DNA of 23,238 nt from Oscillospiraceae bacterium (GTDB lineage: Bacteria; Bacillota; Clostridia; Oscillospirales; Acutalibacteraceae), in NCBI GenBank assembly GCA_019417045.1, contig DXWE01000002.1:1-23238 (forward strand). Reading direction: 5' to 3'. The notes below the pieces were generated by a model, which did no database searches, was not told the origin of the DNA, and was given only the letters and a program-made list of their open reading frames with translations. Shown here one piece after another: positions 1 through 6,830 of the stretch (positions are counted from its first letter, which is position 1; each line of letters begins with the position of its first letter). A program made the translations under genes and the position numbers.

Positions 1-16
1 TCCGGACAGCTCGATT

Positions 17-45
17 AGATTACCACATCTCGGCCCGCTTGTCAA
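17..45 (-). promoter_or_regulatory. Leftward promoter for a gene outside the window
   Basis: On the minus strand a perfect -35 box TTGACA (plus positions 40-45) is followed after exactly 17 bases by TAATCT (17-22), a good -10. Transcription would start near position 10 and leave the window leftwards, so a divergent neighbour of the aminotransferase probably lies just outside. This is seen directly; activity is inferred. Confidence 0.6.
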
Positions 46-91
46 GCCCTTTTTGCGGGTTTTGGGAATCCGGAGACACGGTTGCGGGGCC

Positions 92-128
92 GCGGGGATC
101 TGATTTCCGATTCCCGCCGGATCCCCGC
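92..128. repeat. 9-bp inverted repeat between divergent promoters
   Basis: GCGGGGATC (92-100) is matched by its exact reverse complement at 120-128, with a 19-base loop. It sits between the leftward promoter and the aminotransferase promoter. There is no T-run on either side, so it is not an obvious terminator; it could be an operator or simply GC-rich symmetry. Confidence 0.35.
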
Positions 129-169
129 TCCCCCAGCAATGTTTAAAATGCAGGTTGCAAAAAAAGATC

Positions 170-198
170 TTGCATTTTTTGTCGGAATGCGGTATGAT
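170..198 (+). promoter_or_regulatory. Promoter of the aminotransferase gene
   Basis: TTGCAT (170-175), a 17-base spacer and TATGAT (193-198) form a plausible sigma-70/SigA-type promoter about 57 bases ahead of the start codon. An 8-bp inverted repeat (AAAATGCA at 145-152, TGCATTTT at 171-178) overlaps the -35 region and could be a regulator site. Confidence 0.6.
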
Positions 199-254
199 AT
201 ATCCCGCTGTCTGAATACCTGATTACAGATTTATAGAAAGGGAGAGATGATCCC

Positions 255-1538
255 ATGGAACTCTCGTCCATGTCGCCCGACCAGCTGCAAGCCCGCCGGG
301 CCGCACTGGAGGAATCCTATGCCGCGTACAAGGCGCAGAACCTGCATCTGGATATGTCCCGTGGCAAACCCGGTCCGGAGCAGCTCGCGCTCACCGTGCG
401 TATGCTCGAATGTGTCAACGAACGGGACGGCTATCTGACGGAGGACGGGGTGGATACCCGCAACTACGGCCTGCTGGAGGGGATTCCGGAGGCGCGGCGG
501 CTGTTTGGGGACATTCTTGGCATGGATCCGCAAAACGTGATTGTCGGGGGCAACTCCAGCCTGAATCTGATGTATGATTACATAGCGGCGGCCTTTGCGA
601 AGGGTGTGTGCGGGGAGAAGCCGTGGGCCAGGCAGGGCGCGGTGAAGTTTTTGTGTCCCGCTCCCGGCTACGACCGGCATTTCGCCATCACGGAGTTTTT
701 CGGCATGGAGCTGATCCCGGTGGAGATGGACGAGAACGGCCCGGATGTGGACGCCGTGGAACAGCTGGTGAAGGATCCGCTTGTCAAGGGGATCTGGTGC
801 GTGCCGATGTATTCCAATCCCGGCGGGATCACCTATTCGGACGAGACGGTGCGGCGGCTGGCGCGGCTGCGTCCCGCAGCGCCGGATTTTCGCATGATGT
901 GGGACAACGCCTATTGCCTGCATCACCTGGGTCGCGAGCACGACACGCTGCTGAATGTCTATGACGAGGCAGTCAAGGCGGGAAATGAGGATATGGTGGT
1001 GCTGTTTGCCTCCACCTCCAAGATCAGCTTTCCCGGTTCGGGGATCTCCGCGATCGCGGCCAGCCCGCGCAATATGGCGGACATCAAGGCGCGGTTGCAG
1101 GTGGAGACCATCGGGTACGACAAATTGAACATGCTCCGACACATCCGGTTTTTCGGGGATATCGAGGGCGTGAAGGCGCACATGGAGAAACATGCGGCCA
1201 TTCTCCGTCCGAAGTTCGACGTGGTGCTCCGCACGCTGGAGGAAAAGCTCGGGGGCACGGGCGTCGCCACGTGGAGCCATCCGCTCGGCGGATACTTTGT
1301 CAGCGTGGATCTGATGGACGGCTGTGCCGGCAGGACGGCGGCGCTGCTGCGGGACGCGGGGGTGGTCATCACAGGCGCCGGTGCGACCTATCCCTACGGG
1401 AAGGACCCGCGGGATCGCAACATCCGCCTGGCGCCCACCTATCCGCCGGTGTCGGAATTGCAGACGGCGATGGAGCTGTTCTGCATCTGTGCACAACTCG
1501 CGGCCATCGACGTGCTGCTGGGGACAGACGCACGGTAA
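255..1538 (+). CDS. PLP-dependent aminotransferase (aspartate/alanine aminotransferase-like, class I fold)
   Basis: The 427-residue protein has the fold type I aminotransferase signature. FASTSKISFPGSG places the Schiff-base lysine at K256; WDNAY (216-220) supplies the aspartate that pairs with the pyridine nitrogen, and SNPGG (187-191) is the usual substrate-side asparagine loop. The N-terminal region LDMSRGKPGPEQL and the pattern as a whole match the group of bacterial proteins annotated as aspartate aminotransferase-like (Pfam PF12897), some of which resemble MocR C-terminal domains; no DNA-binding domain is present here. It should be cytoplasmic and move an amino group between an amino acid and 2-oxoglutarate, but the substrate cannot be read from sequence. 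The start is supported by GGGAGAG about 8 bases upstream and its own promoter. It is a single gene ending before a hairpin. Confidence 0.88.
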   Translation: MELSSMSPDQLQARRAALEESYAAYKAQNLHLDMSRGKPGPEQLALTVRMLECVNERDGYLTEDGVDTRNYGLLEGIPEARRLFGDILGMDPQNVIVGGNSSLNLMYDYIAAAFAKGVCGEKPWARQGAVKFLCPAPGYDRHFAITEFFGMELIPVEMDENGPDVDAVEQLVKDPLVKGIWCVPMYSNPGGITYSDETVRRLARLRPAAPDFRMMWDNAYCLHHLGREHDTLLNVYDEAVKAGNEDMVVLFASTSKISFPGSGISAIAASPRNMADIKARLQVETIGYDKLNMLRHIRFFGDIEGVKAHMEKHAAILRPKFDVVLRTLEEKLGGTGVATWSHPLGGYFVSVDLMDGCAGRTAALLRDAGVVITGAGATYPYGKDPRDRNIRLAPTYPPVSELQTAMELFCICAQLAAIDVLLGTDAR

Positions 1539-1558
1539 AAGCGTAAAAAAATGGACAG

Positions 1559-1594
1559 GAAACCGCCGGAATGATTGACAATTCCGGCGGTTTC
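1559..1594 (+). terminator. Hairpin after the aminotransferase gene, overlapping the secD promoter
   Basis: A perfect 14-bp stem (1559-1572 with 1581-1594) encloses an 8-base loop. The downstream T-run is short (TTTCTCC), so it is a moderate terminator at best. The loop carries the TTGACA -35 box of the secD promoter, and the right arm forms most of that promoter's spacer. Confidence 0.6.
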
Positions 1595-1603
1595 TCCTAT
1601 AAT
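1575..1603 (+). promoter_or_regulatory. Near-consensus promoter of secDF
   Basis: TTGACA (1575-1580), a spacer of exactly 17 bases and TATAAT (1598-1603) match the housekeeping consensus perfectly. The predicted RNA start is near 1610, leaving a leader of about 60 bases before secD. Confidence 0.85.
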
Positions 1604-1629
1604 ACTATATTGTGTTCAACGGACAGGCG

Positions 1630-1669
1630 CGGCTTGTCCGGACAAACGATACAGTGGGAGGACAAGCCG
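1630..1669 (+). promoter_or_regulatory. secD leader stem-loop that pairs the RBS region
   Basis: CGGCTTGTCC (1630-1639) is the exact reverse complement of GGACAAGCCG (1660-1669), which directly precedes the secD ATG and includes the end of the Shine-Dalgarno GGGAGG (1656-1661). The left arm also belongs to a competing 12-bp palindrome TTGTCCGGACAA (1634-1645), and a further GGACA lies at 1621. The leader could therefore switch between an RBS-closed and an RBS-open form. Pairing is seen; regulation is inferred. Confidence 0.45.
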
Positions 1670-3106
1670 ATGAAGCGAACACCAAAAGCCGTATTCTTCA
1701 TCGTGGCTCTGTTGATCTTCGGGCTGGCATACACGTCCATTTTTGGCGTGTATACCTATTATGGAGACCGTCAAGACACGATCATACGCGGCGCGGACAA
1801 CATTCGGCTGGGCATGGATATCAAGGGCGGCGTGGACGCCACCTTTGGCCCGGCAGAGGATGTGGGGGACATCACGTCCAAACAGGTGGACGATGTCCGG
1901 GAAGTGATCGAGCAGCGCCTGGTGCTGCAGGGCATCACGGATTATGAAGTGTATTCGGACCAGACGAACCACTCGGTCATCGTGCGGTTCCCGTGGGCGA
2001 GCGACGAGGCGGATTACGACCCGGCGGCCGCCATTGAAGAGCTCGGGCGGACGGCCCAGCTCGAGTTCCACATCGGGAAAGCCTACGAGACGGTTGAGGA
2101 TGAGGAGGGCAACGAGATCCAGAAGCCCACCGGGGAGCTGATCCTCACGGGCGACGACGTGGACTCCGCGACGGTCATGTTTGACCAGGAGACCGGGGAG
2201 CCGGTGATCCAGCTCGAGCTCAAGGCGTCCGGCACGGACAAATTCTCCGATGCCACCGCCAAGCAGTACGCGGTATACCAGGCGGACAAAAGCAAGGACG
2301 CGACCATCTCGATCTGGCTGGACAATGAGATGATCTCCGCGCCGACAGTGGAGGCGCACATCACCGACGGTGTGGCCACGATCTCCGGCGGCTTTGCGGA
2401 TGCCTCCGAGGCCTATACCACTGCCAACCTGATCAACTCCGGCGCACTGCCGTTCAACATTGAGGTCAAGAGCTTCGGCACGGTGCCCCCGACCCTCGGG
2501 GAGAAGGCGCTGGACGCGATGATCCTGGCCGGCATTATCGCTTTTATCCTGGTGTCGGTGTACATCCTGCTCTATTACCGCCTGTCCGGGTTCGTGGCGG
2601 TCATCGCGCTGGTGGGCCAGGTGGCGGCTTCGCTCGCGGCCATCTCGGGCTATTTCGGCTTCTTCAACGGCTTCACCCTGACCCTGCCCGGCATTGCGGG
2701 TATCATTCTCGGCATCGGGATGGGCGTGGACGCGAACGTCATCACGTCCGAGCGGATCAAGGAGGAGATCCGGGCCGGCAAGACGATCGACGGCGCGATC
2801 AACGTGGGTTCCAAGAACTCCTTCTCCGCCATTTTCGACGGCAATGTAACGGTCGCGATTGTCGCGATCATCCTGATGGGCGTGTTCGGGCCGCCGGATA
2901 ATCTCTGCGCGCTGATCCTGAAGCCCTTCCTGTTCATGTTCCCCCCGGCGACAACCGGCACGGTGTACTCGTTCGGATACACCCTTTTCGTGGGGATTAT
3001 CTTCAACTTTGTGTTCGGCGTGCTGGCGTCCCGGCTGATGCTCAAGTCCATCACCCGGTTCAAGTGCCTGCGCAAACCCTGGCTGCTGGGAGGTGAACGG
3101 GCATGA
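1670..3106 (+). CDS. secD: Protein translocase subunit SecD
   Basis: SecD works with SecF in the cytoplasmic membrane and uses the proton gradient to help pull exported proteins out of the SecYEG channel. The 478-residue protein has one N-terminal membrane segment (about residues 7-30), the conserved GMDIKGG motif (48-54) at the start of the extracytoplasmic P1 domain, and a C-terminal block of membrane segments with the GIGMGVDANVITSERIKEE signature of the RND-type core. The length fits stand-alone clostridial SecD rather than the fused SecDF of Bacillus. The ATG at 1670 is chosen because GGGAGG lies 8 bases upstream; an in-frame ATG at 1571 is excluded because it lies upstream of the predicted transcription start. 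Its stop overlaps the secF start by four bases (ATGA), so the two are coupled. Confidence 0.95.
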   Translation: MKRTPKAVFFIVALLIFGLAYTSIFGVYTYYGDRQDTIIRGADNIRLGMDIKGGVDATFGPAEDVGDITSKQVDDVREVIEQRLVLQGITDYEVYSDQTNHSVIVRFPWASDEADYDPAAAIEELGRTAQLEFHIGKAYETVEDEEGNEIQKPTGELILTGDDVDSATVMFDQETGEPVIQLELKASGTDKFSDATAKQYAVYQADKSKDATISIWLDNEMISAPTVEAHITDGVATISGGFADASEAYTTANLINSGALPFNIEVKSFGTVPPTLGEKALDAMILAGIIAFILVSVYILLYYRLSGFVAVIALVGQVAASLAAISGYFGFFNGFTLTLPGIAGIILGIGMGVDANVITSERIKEEIRAGKTIDGAINVGSKNSFSAIFDGNVTVAIVAIILMGVFGPPDNLCALILKPFLFMFPPATTGTVYSFGYTLFVGIIFNFVFGVLASRLMLKSITRFKCLRKPWLLGGERA

Positions 3107-4053
3107 AAAAGCTGTTTACGGGCAAATTTGACTATATCGCCTCCCGCAAATTCTGCATCTTTCTCTCCCTGGCCGTGATCCTGATTGGGATCGTGTGCAA
3201 CCTGATTTTCGGCACGGATCTGGACGTCACCTTCAAGGGCGGCACCCTGATTAAATACAGCTATTCCGGAGACTTGAACCTGTCAGAGGTGGCCGACTAT
3301 GTCAGCAGTGATTTCGGCTACGAGGGCGTAGACGTCAAATCCTCGTCCTCGAGCGGCCTGCAGATGATCGATGTATACACGACCAACAGCCTGACCATGG
3401 AGGAGCAGGAGGCATTTACGGCCAAGCTGACCGAGCGGTTTGCGGCAAACGGGCTCGAGCAGGACCGGGTCAACTCCCTGAGCGCGACCATGGGAACTCT
3501 GTTCTTTGTCAAATGCCTGGTGGCCATTGCGCTGGCCGGCCTGTTCCTGATTCTCTATGTCTCCCTCCGGTTCCGCAAGATCGGCGGCTGGACTGCGGGC
3601 GTCATGGCGGTGGCCGCGCTGGTGCACGACATGCTGATCGCCTACTTTGCGTTTGTGATCTTCCGCATCCCACTGGATGGCAACTTCGTCGCCGTGTTGC
3701 TGACCATCCTCGGGTATTCGCTGAACGACACGATCGTCATCTATGACCGGATCCGTGAAAACCGGCGCCTGATGGATGCCAAGACGCCGATTGCGGAAGT
3801 GGTGAACACCAGTCTGAACCAGTCCTTCGCCCGTGTGTTCAACACGAGCCTGGCGACGATCGTCGCCATCGGGACGGTGGCGGTCATCTCCCTGATTCTC
3901 GGACTGGACGCCATTATCAGCTTTGCTGTTCCCATGCTGGTGGGCCTGATCGCCGGCTTCTACTCCTCCACCTTCCTGTGTGTCCCGCTGTGGGCGCTGT
4001 GGACGGAGAAACGACAGGCCAAAAAGGCAGCGACCGCCAAATCCAGGAAATGA
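3103..4053 (+). CDS. secF: Protein translocase subunit SecF
   Basis: This 316-residue membrane protein is the partner of SecD. It starts with one membrane segment (about 18-37), followed by the D2 motif FGTDLDVTFKGG (36-47), a short extracytoplasmic domain, and a five-helix C-terminal region. That region carries YSLNDTIVIYDRIREN, the SecF version of the conserved SecD/SecF family motif. GGAGGTG at 3089-3095, inside the secD end, is a good Shine-Dalgarno sequence. A strong terminator follows, so the operon is secD-secF only. No yajC is visible upstream. Confidence 0.95.
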   Translation: MKKLFTGKFDYIASRKFCIFLSLAVILIGIVCNLIFGTDLDVTFKGGTLIKYSYSGDLNLSEVADYVSSDFGYEGVDVKSSSSSGLQMIDVYTTNSLTMEEQEAFTAKLTERFAANGLEQDRVNSLSATMGTLFFVKCLVAIALAGLFLILYVSLRFRKIGGWTAGVMAVAALVHDMLIAYFAFVIFRIPLDGNFVAVLLTILGYSLNDTIVIYDRIRENRRLMDAKTPIAEVVNTSLNQSFARVFNTSLATIVAIGTVAVISLILGLDAIISFAVPMLVGLIAGFYSSTFLCVPLWALWTEKRQAKKAATAKSRK

Positions 4054-4068
4054 TACTCACTTAGAAAT

Positions 4069-4105
4069 GGAGTGGGGCCGGAATCCGGCCCCACTCCTCT
4101 TTTTT
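4069..4105 (+). terminator. Rho-independent terminator of secDF
   Basis: A perfect 13-bp GC-rich stem (4069-4081 with 4085-4097) has a 3-base AAT loop and is followed by TCTTTTTT. It lies 15 bases after the secF stop codon. Confidence 0.93.
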
Positions 4106-4189
4106 GCACAGCGTTTTTTTAACCGGCCAGGCGTGTATGTTTGTGAGATTCTATTCCCTTAACGCTGCAAGATTTCTCTGCCGTCTTTC

Positions 4190-4310
4190 GCCTCCCTTTT
4201 GCCTCGGACGGCGGGACCCTTCCCTCTCCCGGACCGCGTCCCATCCGTTTGGGTGCGCGCACCCCTTCGCCGCCCCATCGTCGGCAGGGGAGGGAAGCCC
4301 CCTTCTGATC
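4190..4310. repeat. Dyad-rich intergenic element, possibly a dispersed repeat
   Basis: Between the convergent secF and GH5 genes, CTTCCCTC (4219-4226) pairs with GAGGGAAG (4290-4297) in the arms of a long imperfect stem. Its loop contains a perfect 14-bp palindrome GGGTGCGCGCACCC (4251-4264). No convincing gene lies here. The layout resembles the miniature intergenic repeats seen in many Oscillospiraceae genomes, but a second copy is not present in this window, so its repeat status is inference. The rest of 4106-4340 shows nothing else. Confidence 0.35.
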
Positions 4311-4340
4311 CTGCCTGTTTCCGTTCCTTTCTCCGGACAA

Positions 4341-4378
4341 ACACATACGCCCGCGGGAATACCCGCGGGCGTATGTGT
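4341..4378 (-). terminator. Terminator hairpin of the GH5 operon
   Basis: A perfect 17-bp stem (4341-4357 with 4362-4378) and a 4-base loop lie 24 bases beyond the stop of the last GH5 gene on the minus strand. The tail on that strand is only TTG after the stem, so termination may be partial, but position and strength favour a terminator. Confidence 0.75.
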
Positions 4379-4402
4379 TATCTATCCAGGATACCAGAAA
4401 CC

Positions 4403-6811
4403 TTATGCAGAGGCCACCGTGGCCTGCAGAATCAACCGGGCATCCGTGCTGTTGATCGCGCCGTTCCCGTCCACATCCGCCGCCGCCTGCTGCTGCGCAT
4501 CCAGCTCGATCAGCTCCACGGTGAACTGCAACACCAGCCGGGCGTCGCTGCTGTTCACAAGCCCGTCGCCGTTGACGTCTCCCTTTTGCCCCGTGGACAG
4601 GCTGACGGGCATCACCTCGATATAGTCGATCACTGCCTCGCCGCCGAACCCGCCGGAGACCTCAATTGTGTTGACACCGGCCTGCAGCTTCAGTTGGACG
4701 GTCCTGTGCTGTACCATCTCCTCGCTTCCGTTCCGGATCGGGGCCATCTGCACCACGGTACCCGTCCCCTCGCCCGCACGGATGAGGACCGTTTTGTCCG
4801 CATTGCCACTATAGGCGATCGTCACATCATAGGTGCCCTCGGCGGCGACCTCCACCGTAAAGGCCAGCCGATTCAGGGAGGACCAGTTGCCGGCCGTATA
4901 CGCCGCGTTCTTGTCCGAGCCGTTCATCAGCCCGCCGACCGCCTGGCCGCCGGAATACTGGCTGCCGCTCTCGGTGCTGCCCTGCCCGGCGGGAACCGCG
5001 TCCGCGTCCTCCGCCTCATACCGCTGGCTGGACGGGTTCTCCTCGGTCTGTTCTACGGTGGCGGACGGCAGATTCAGCTCGATATAATCGATATTCGCCC
5101 AGGCGCCGCTGCCGACCACACCCGAGACACAGATCTCGTTGGATCCCTCCTGCAGCGTCACGGGAATCGTCTTGGTCCACAGAACATCCCAGCTGCCCGT
5201 TCCCTGCTGCGACAGCTCGACGGTCTGCTGGACGCCGTTCACCTTTACGAGAATGGTCTTGTCGTCGTCCCCGTTATACCCGATCCGGAGCTGATACTCG
5301 CCGGCCTTTTCCACCTGTAACCGATACTGTACGTAGCGGATGTTAGACCAGTCTGCACTCACCTGACTGATCGGGATCTCCGACCCGAGCCCACCCGCGG
5401 CGAGCTTGCCGGAGAAGAAGGTTTGCCGCTCGAATCCGGTCGGCGCATCCTCCTTGTCCATGTTGGAATTCACCACCGTCGCGTAGACGGGATCCTCTGC
5501 CTCAAACCGGGTCCAGCCCGTCTCCACCGCCGGAGACTGGCTGTCGGCGATGGCCTCTTTCACATAGTCGACCGTACTGGTTTTGTTGAAACCCAGAGTG
5601 CTCAGGGTGCTACCCCACTTCTGTTTGATCGTCTCGAAAGAGTCGTTGTAGGGATCGACTTCCGGCAGATCCTTCCAGTACCAGAACCAGTTGCCGTTGT
5701 TGCCCTTGCCGCCCTTGTAGCTCCAGGTCGTCCAGTGAATCCCATACTTGGTATATACATCGAAGGATTCCATATTGCTGAACTCGCCCATATACCCGGC
5801 GACGCCATATGCCTTCATGTTCTCGAACAGATCCTGGACCTCGTTTTCAAACGCCCAGATATAATCGGAATAGGTGTGGATCTGGTACATCATGTTGTAC
5901 CAGCCCTCCTCTGCGGGATCCGGCAGATAATTGCTGCTCCAGATACCCTCCAGCGTGATGATATGGCGGGTATCCACTTCACGGATCGCGGCCACCATCC
6001 GCCGGTAGATGCTGTTCGTCATCTCCTGGGTGGAGGAGAGCTGGGGCAGATAGAAATGCTCGTGCCCCCAGCTGCTGCCGTTGTTCTGCGGCTCGTTCAT
6101 GATGTCGTACGCCGCCACCGCCGGCTCGTCCTTATACCGCTCGGCGATCGCCACCCACAGCTTCTCCATGGCGGCCTGATACGCCTCATTGGTGTACAGA
6201 TCGTTTTCCTCCAGCGTCCCGGTGCTGTGATTGAGGCTCTGCCCACCGGGGCAGCCGTGCATGTCGAGGATCACGTACATCCCGCGCCGGCTCGCCTGCT
6301 CGATGGCCCAGTCCAGCCGCTGGAACCCGGGGTTGTCGTCCGGATCCTCGGTGATCCAGTCCCCTTCGGGATTGAGCATGAAGTTGCGGTACCAGAACGG
6401 GATCCGCACCACATTGCAGCCGGCATCGCGGACGACGTCGAAATCATAGCCGGTGATCCAGTTGTCCTGATACGTGTCAAACAGCTCCTGGATCTGCTCC
6501 TGCGTAAAGCCACGGGACTCAAAGACCTCGATCGTGTTGAGGTTGGCCCATTCGTTGTCCTCCCCTGCGATCGGGCACATCCAGTTTTCCTGAATCAGCC
6601 AGCCGCCGAAGTTGGTGCCCTGCAGGAGCACCTTTTCCCCCCGCTGGTTGACGATATCGGTGCCCTGCACATGCAGGAAATCCGCCTCCGTCAGCTGCTC
6701 ACTGGTGCTTGCCGCCGCACTCGTCAGCGGGACGCTCGTCCCCGCCAGCAGGATCGAACACAGCATGCACAGAGACAGCAGTGCGGAAATTCCCCGTTTC
6801 ATCCGTTTCAT
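4403..6811 (-). CDS. Secreted GH5 glycoside hydrolase with two CBM-like modules and a type I dockerin
   Basis: An 802-residue secreted enzyme built for a cellulosome. Residues 1-35 are a signal peptide (KRMKR, hydrophobic core, SAAAS cleavage region). A GH5 (clan GH-A) barrel spans about 40-420: the acid/base is E240 in MNEPQNN and the nucleophile E343 in GYMGEFSN. Two beta-sandwich modules follow, each opening with RFEAED or RYEAED and closing with IDYIE (about 435-580 and 598-733), the pattern of CBM6/CBM35 modules. The end (743-799) is a type I dockerin with two calcium loops, GDVNGDGLVNSSDA and ADVDGNGAINSTDA. The early motif LQGTNFGGWLIQENW resembles exo-beta-1,3-glucanase-type GH5 proteins, but the substrate is uncertain. 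It starts 19 bases after the preceding paralogue, with AAAGGGG 11 bases upstream, so it is co-transcribed. Confidence 0.9.
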   Translation of the reverse strand: MKRMKRGISALLSLCMLCSILLAGTSVPLTSAAASTSEQLTEADFLHVQGTDIVNQRGEKVLLQGTNFGGWLIQENWMCPIAGEDNEWANLNTIEVFESRGFTQEQIQELFDTYQDNWITGYDFDVVRDAGCNVVRIPFWYRNFMLNPEGDWITEDPDDNPGFQRLDWAIEQASRRGMYVILDMHGCPGGQSLNHSTGTLEENDLYTNEAYQAAMEKLWVAIAERYKDEPAVAAYDIMNEPQNNGSSWGHEHFYLPQLSSTQEMTNSIYRRMVAAIREVDTRHIITLEGIWSSNYLPDPAEEGWYNMMYQIHTYSDYIWAFENEVQDLFENMKAYGVAGYMGEFSNMESFDVYTKYGIHWTTWSYKGGKGNNGNWFWYWKDLPEVDPYNDSFETIKQKWGSTLSTLGFNKTSTVDYVKEAIADSQSPAVETGWTRFEAEDPVYATVVNSNMDKEDAPTGFERQTFFSGKLAAGGLGSEIPISQVSADWSNIRYVQYRLQVEKAGEYQLRIGYNGDDDKTILVKVNGVQQTVELSQQGTGSWDVLWTKTIPVTLQEGSNEICVSGVVGSGAWANIDYIELNLPSATVEQTEENPSSQRYEAEDADAVPAGQGSTESGSQYSGGQAVGGLMNGSDKNAAYTAGNWSSLNRLAFTVEVAAEGTYDVTIAYSGNADKTVLIRAGEGTGTVVQMAPIRNGSEEMVQHRTVQLKLQAGVNTIEVSGGFGGEAVIDYIEVMPVSLSTGQKGDVNGDGLVNSSDARLVLQFTVELIELDAQQQAAADVDGNGAINSTDARLILQATVASA

Positions 6812-6830
6812 CTGACAACCGACCCCTTTC

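Noticed and set aside
1571..1669. Longer SecD starting at 1571
   Set aside because: The codon lies upstream of the predicted transcription start, inside a hairpin, and would place 33 polar residues before the first membrane segment.
4119..4346. A 75-residue minus-strand reading frame between secF and the GH5 operon
   Set aside because: Glycine/arginine-rich, no domain, lies across the dyad element and past the likely terminator.
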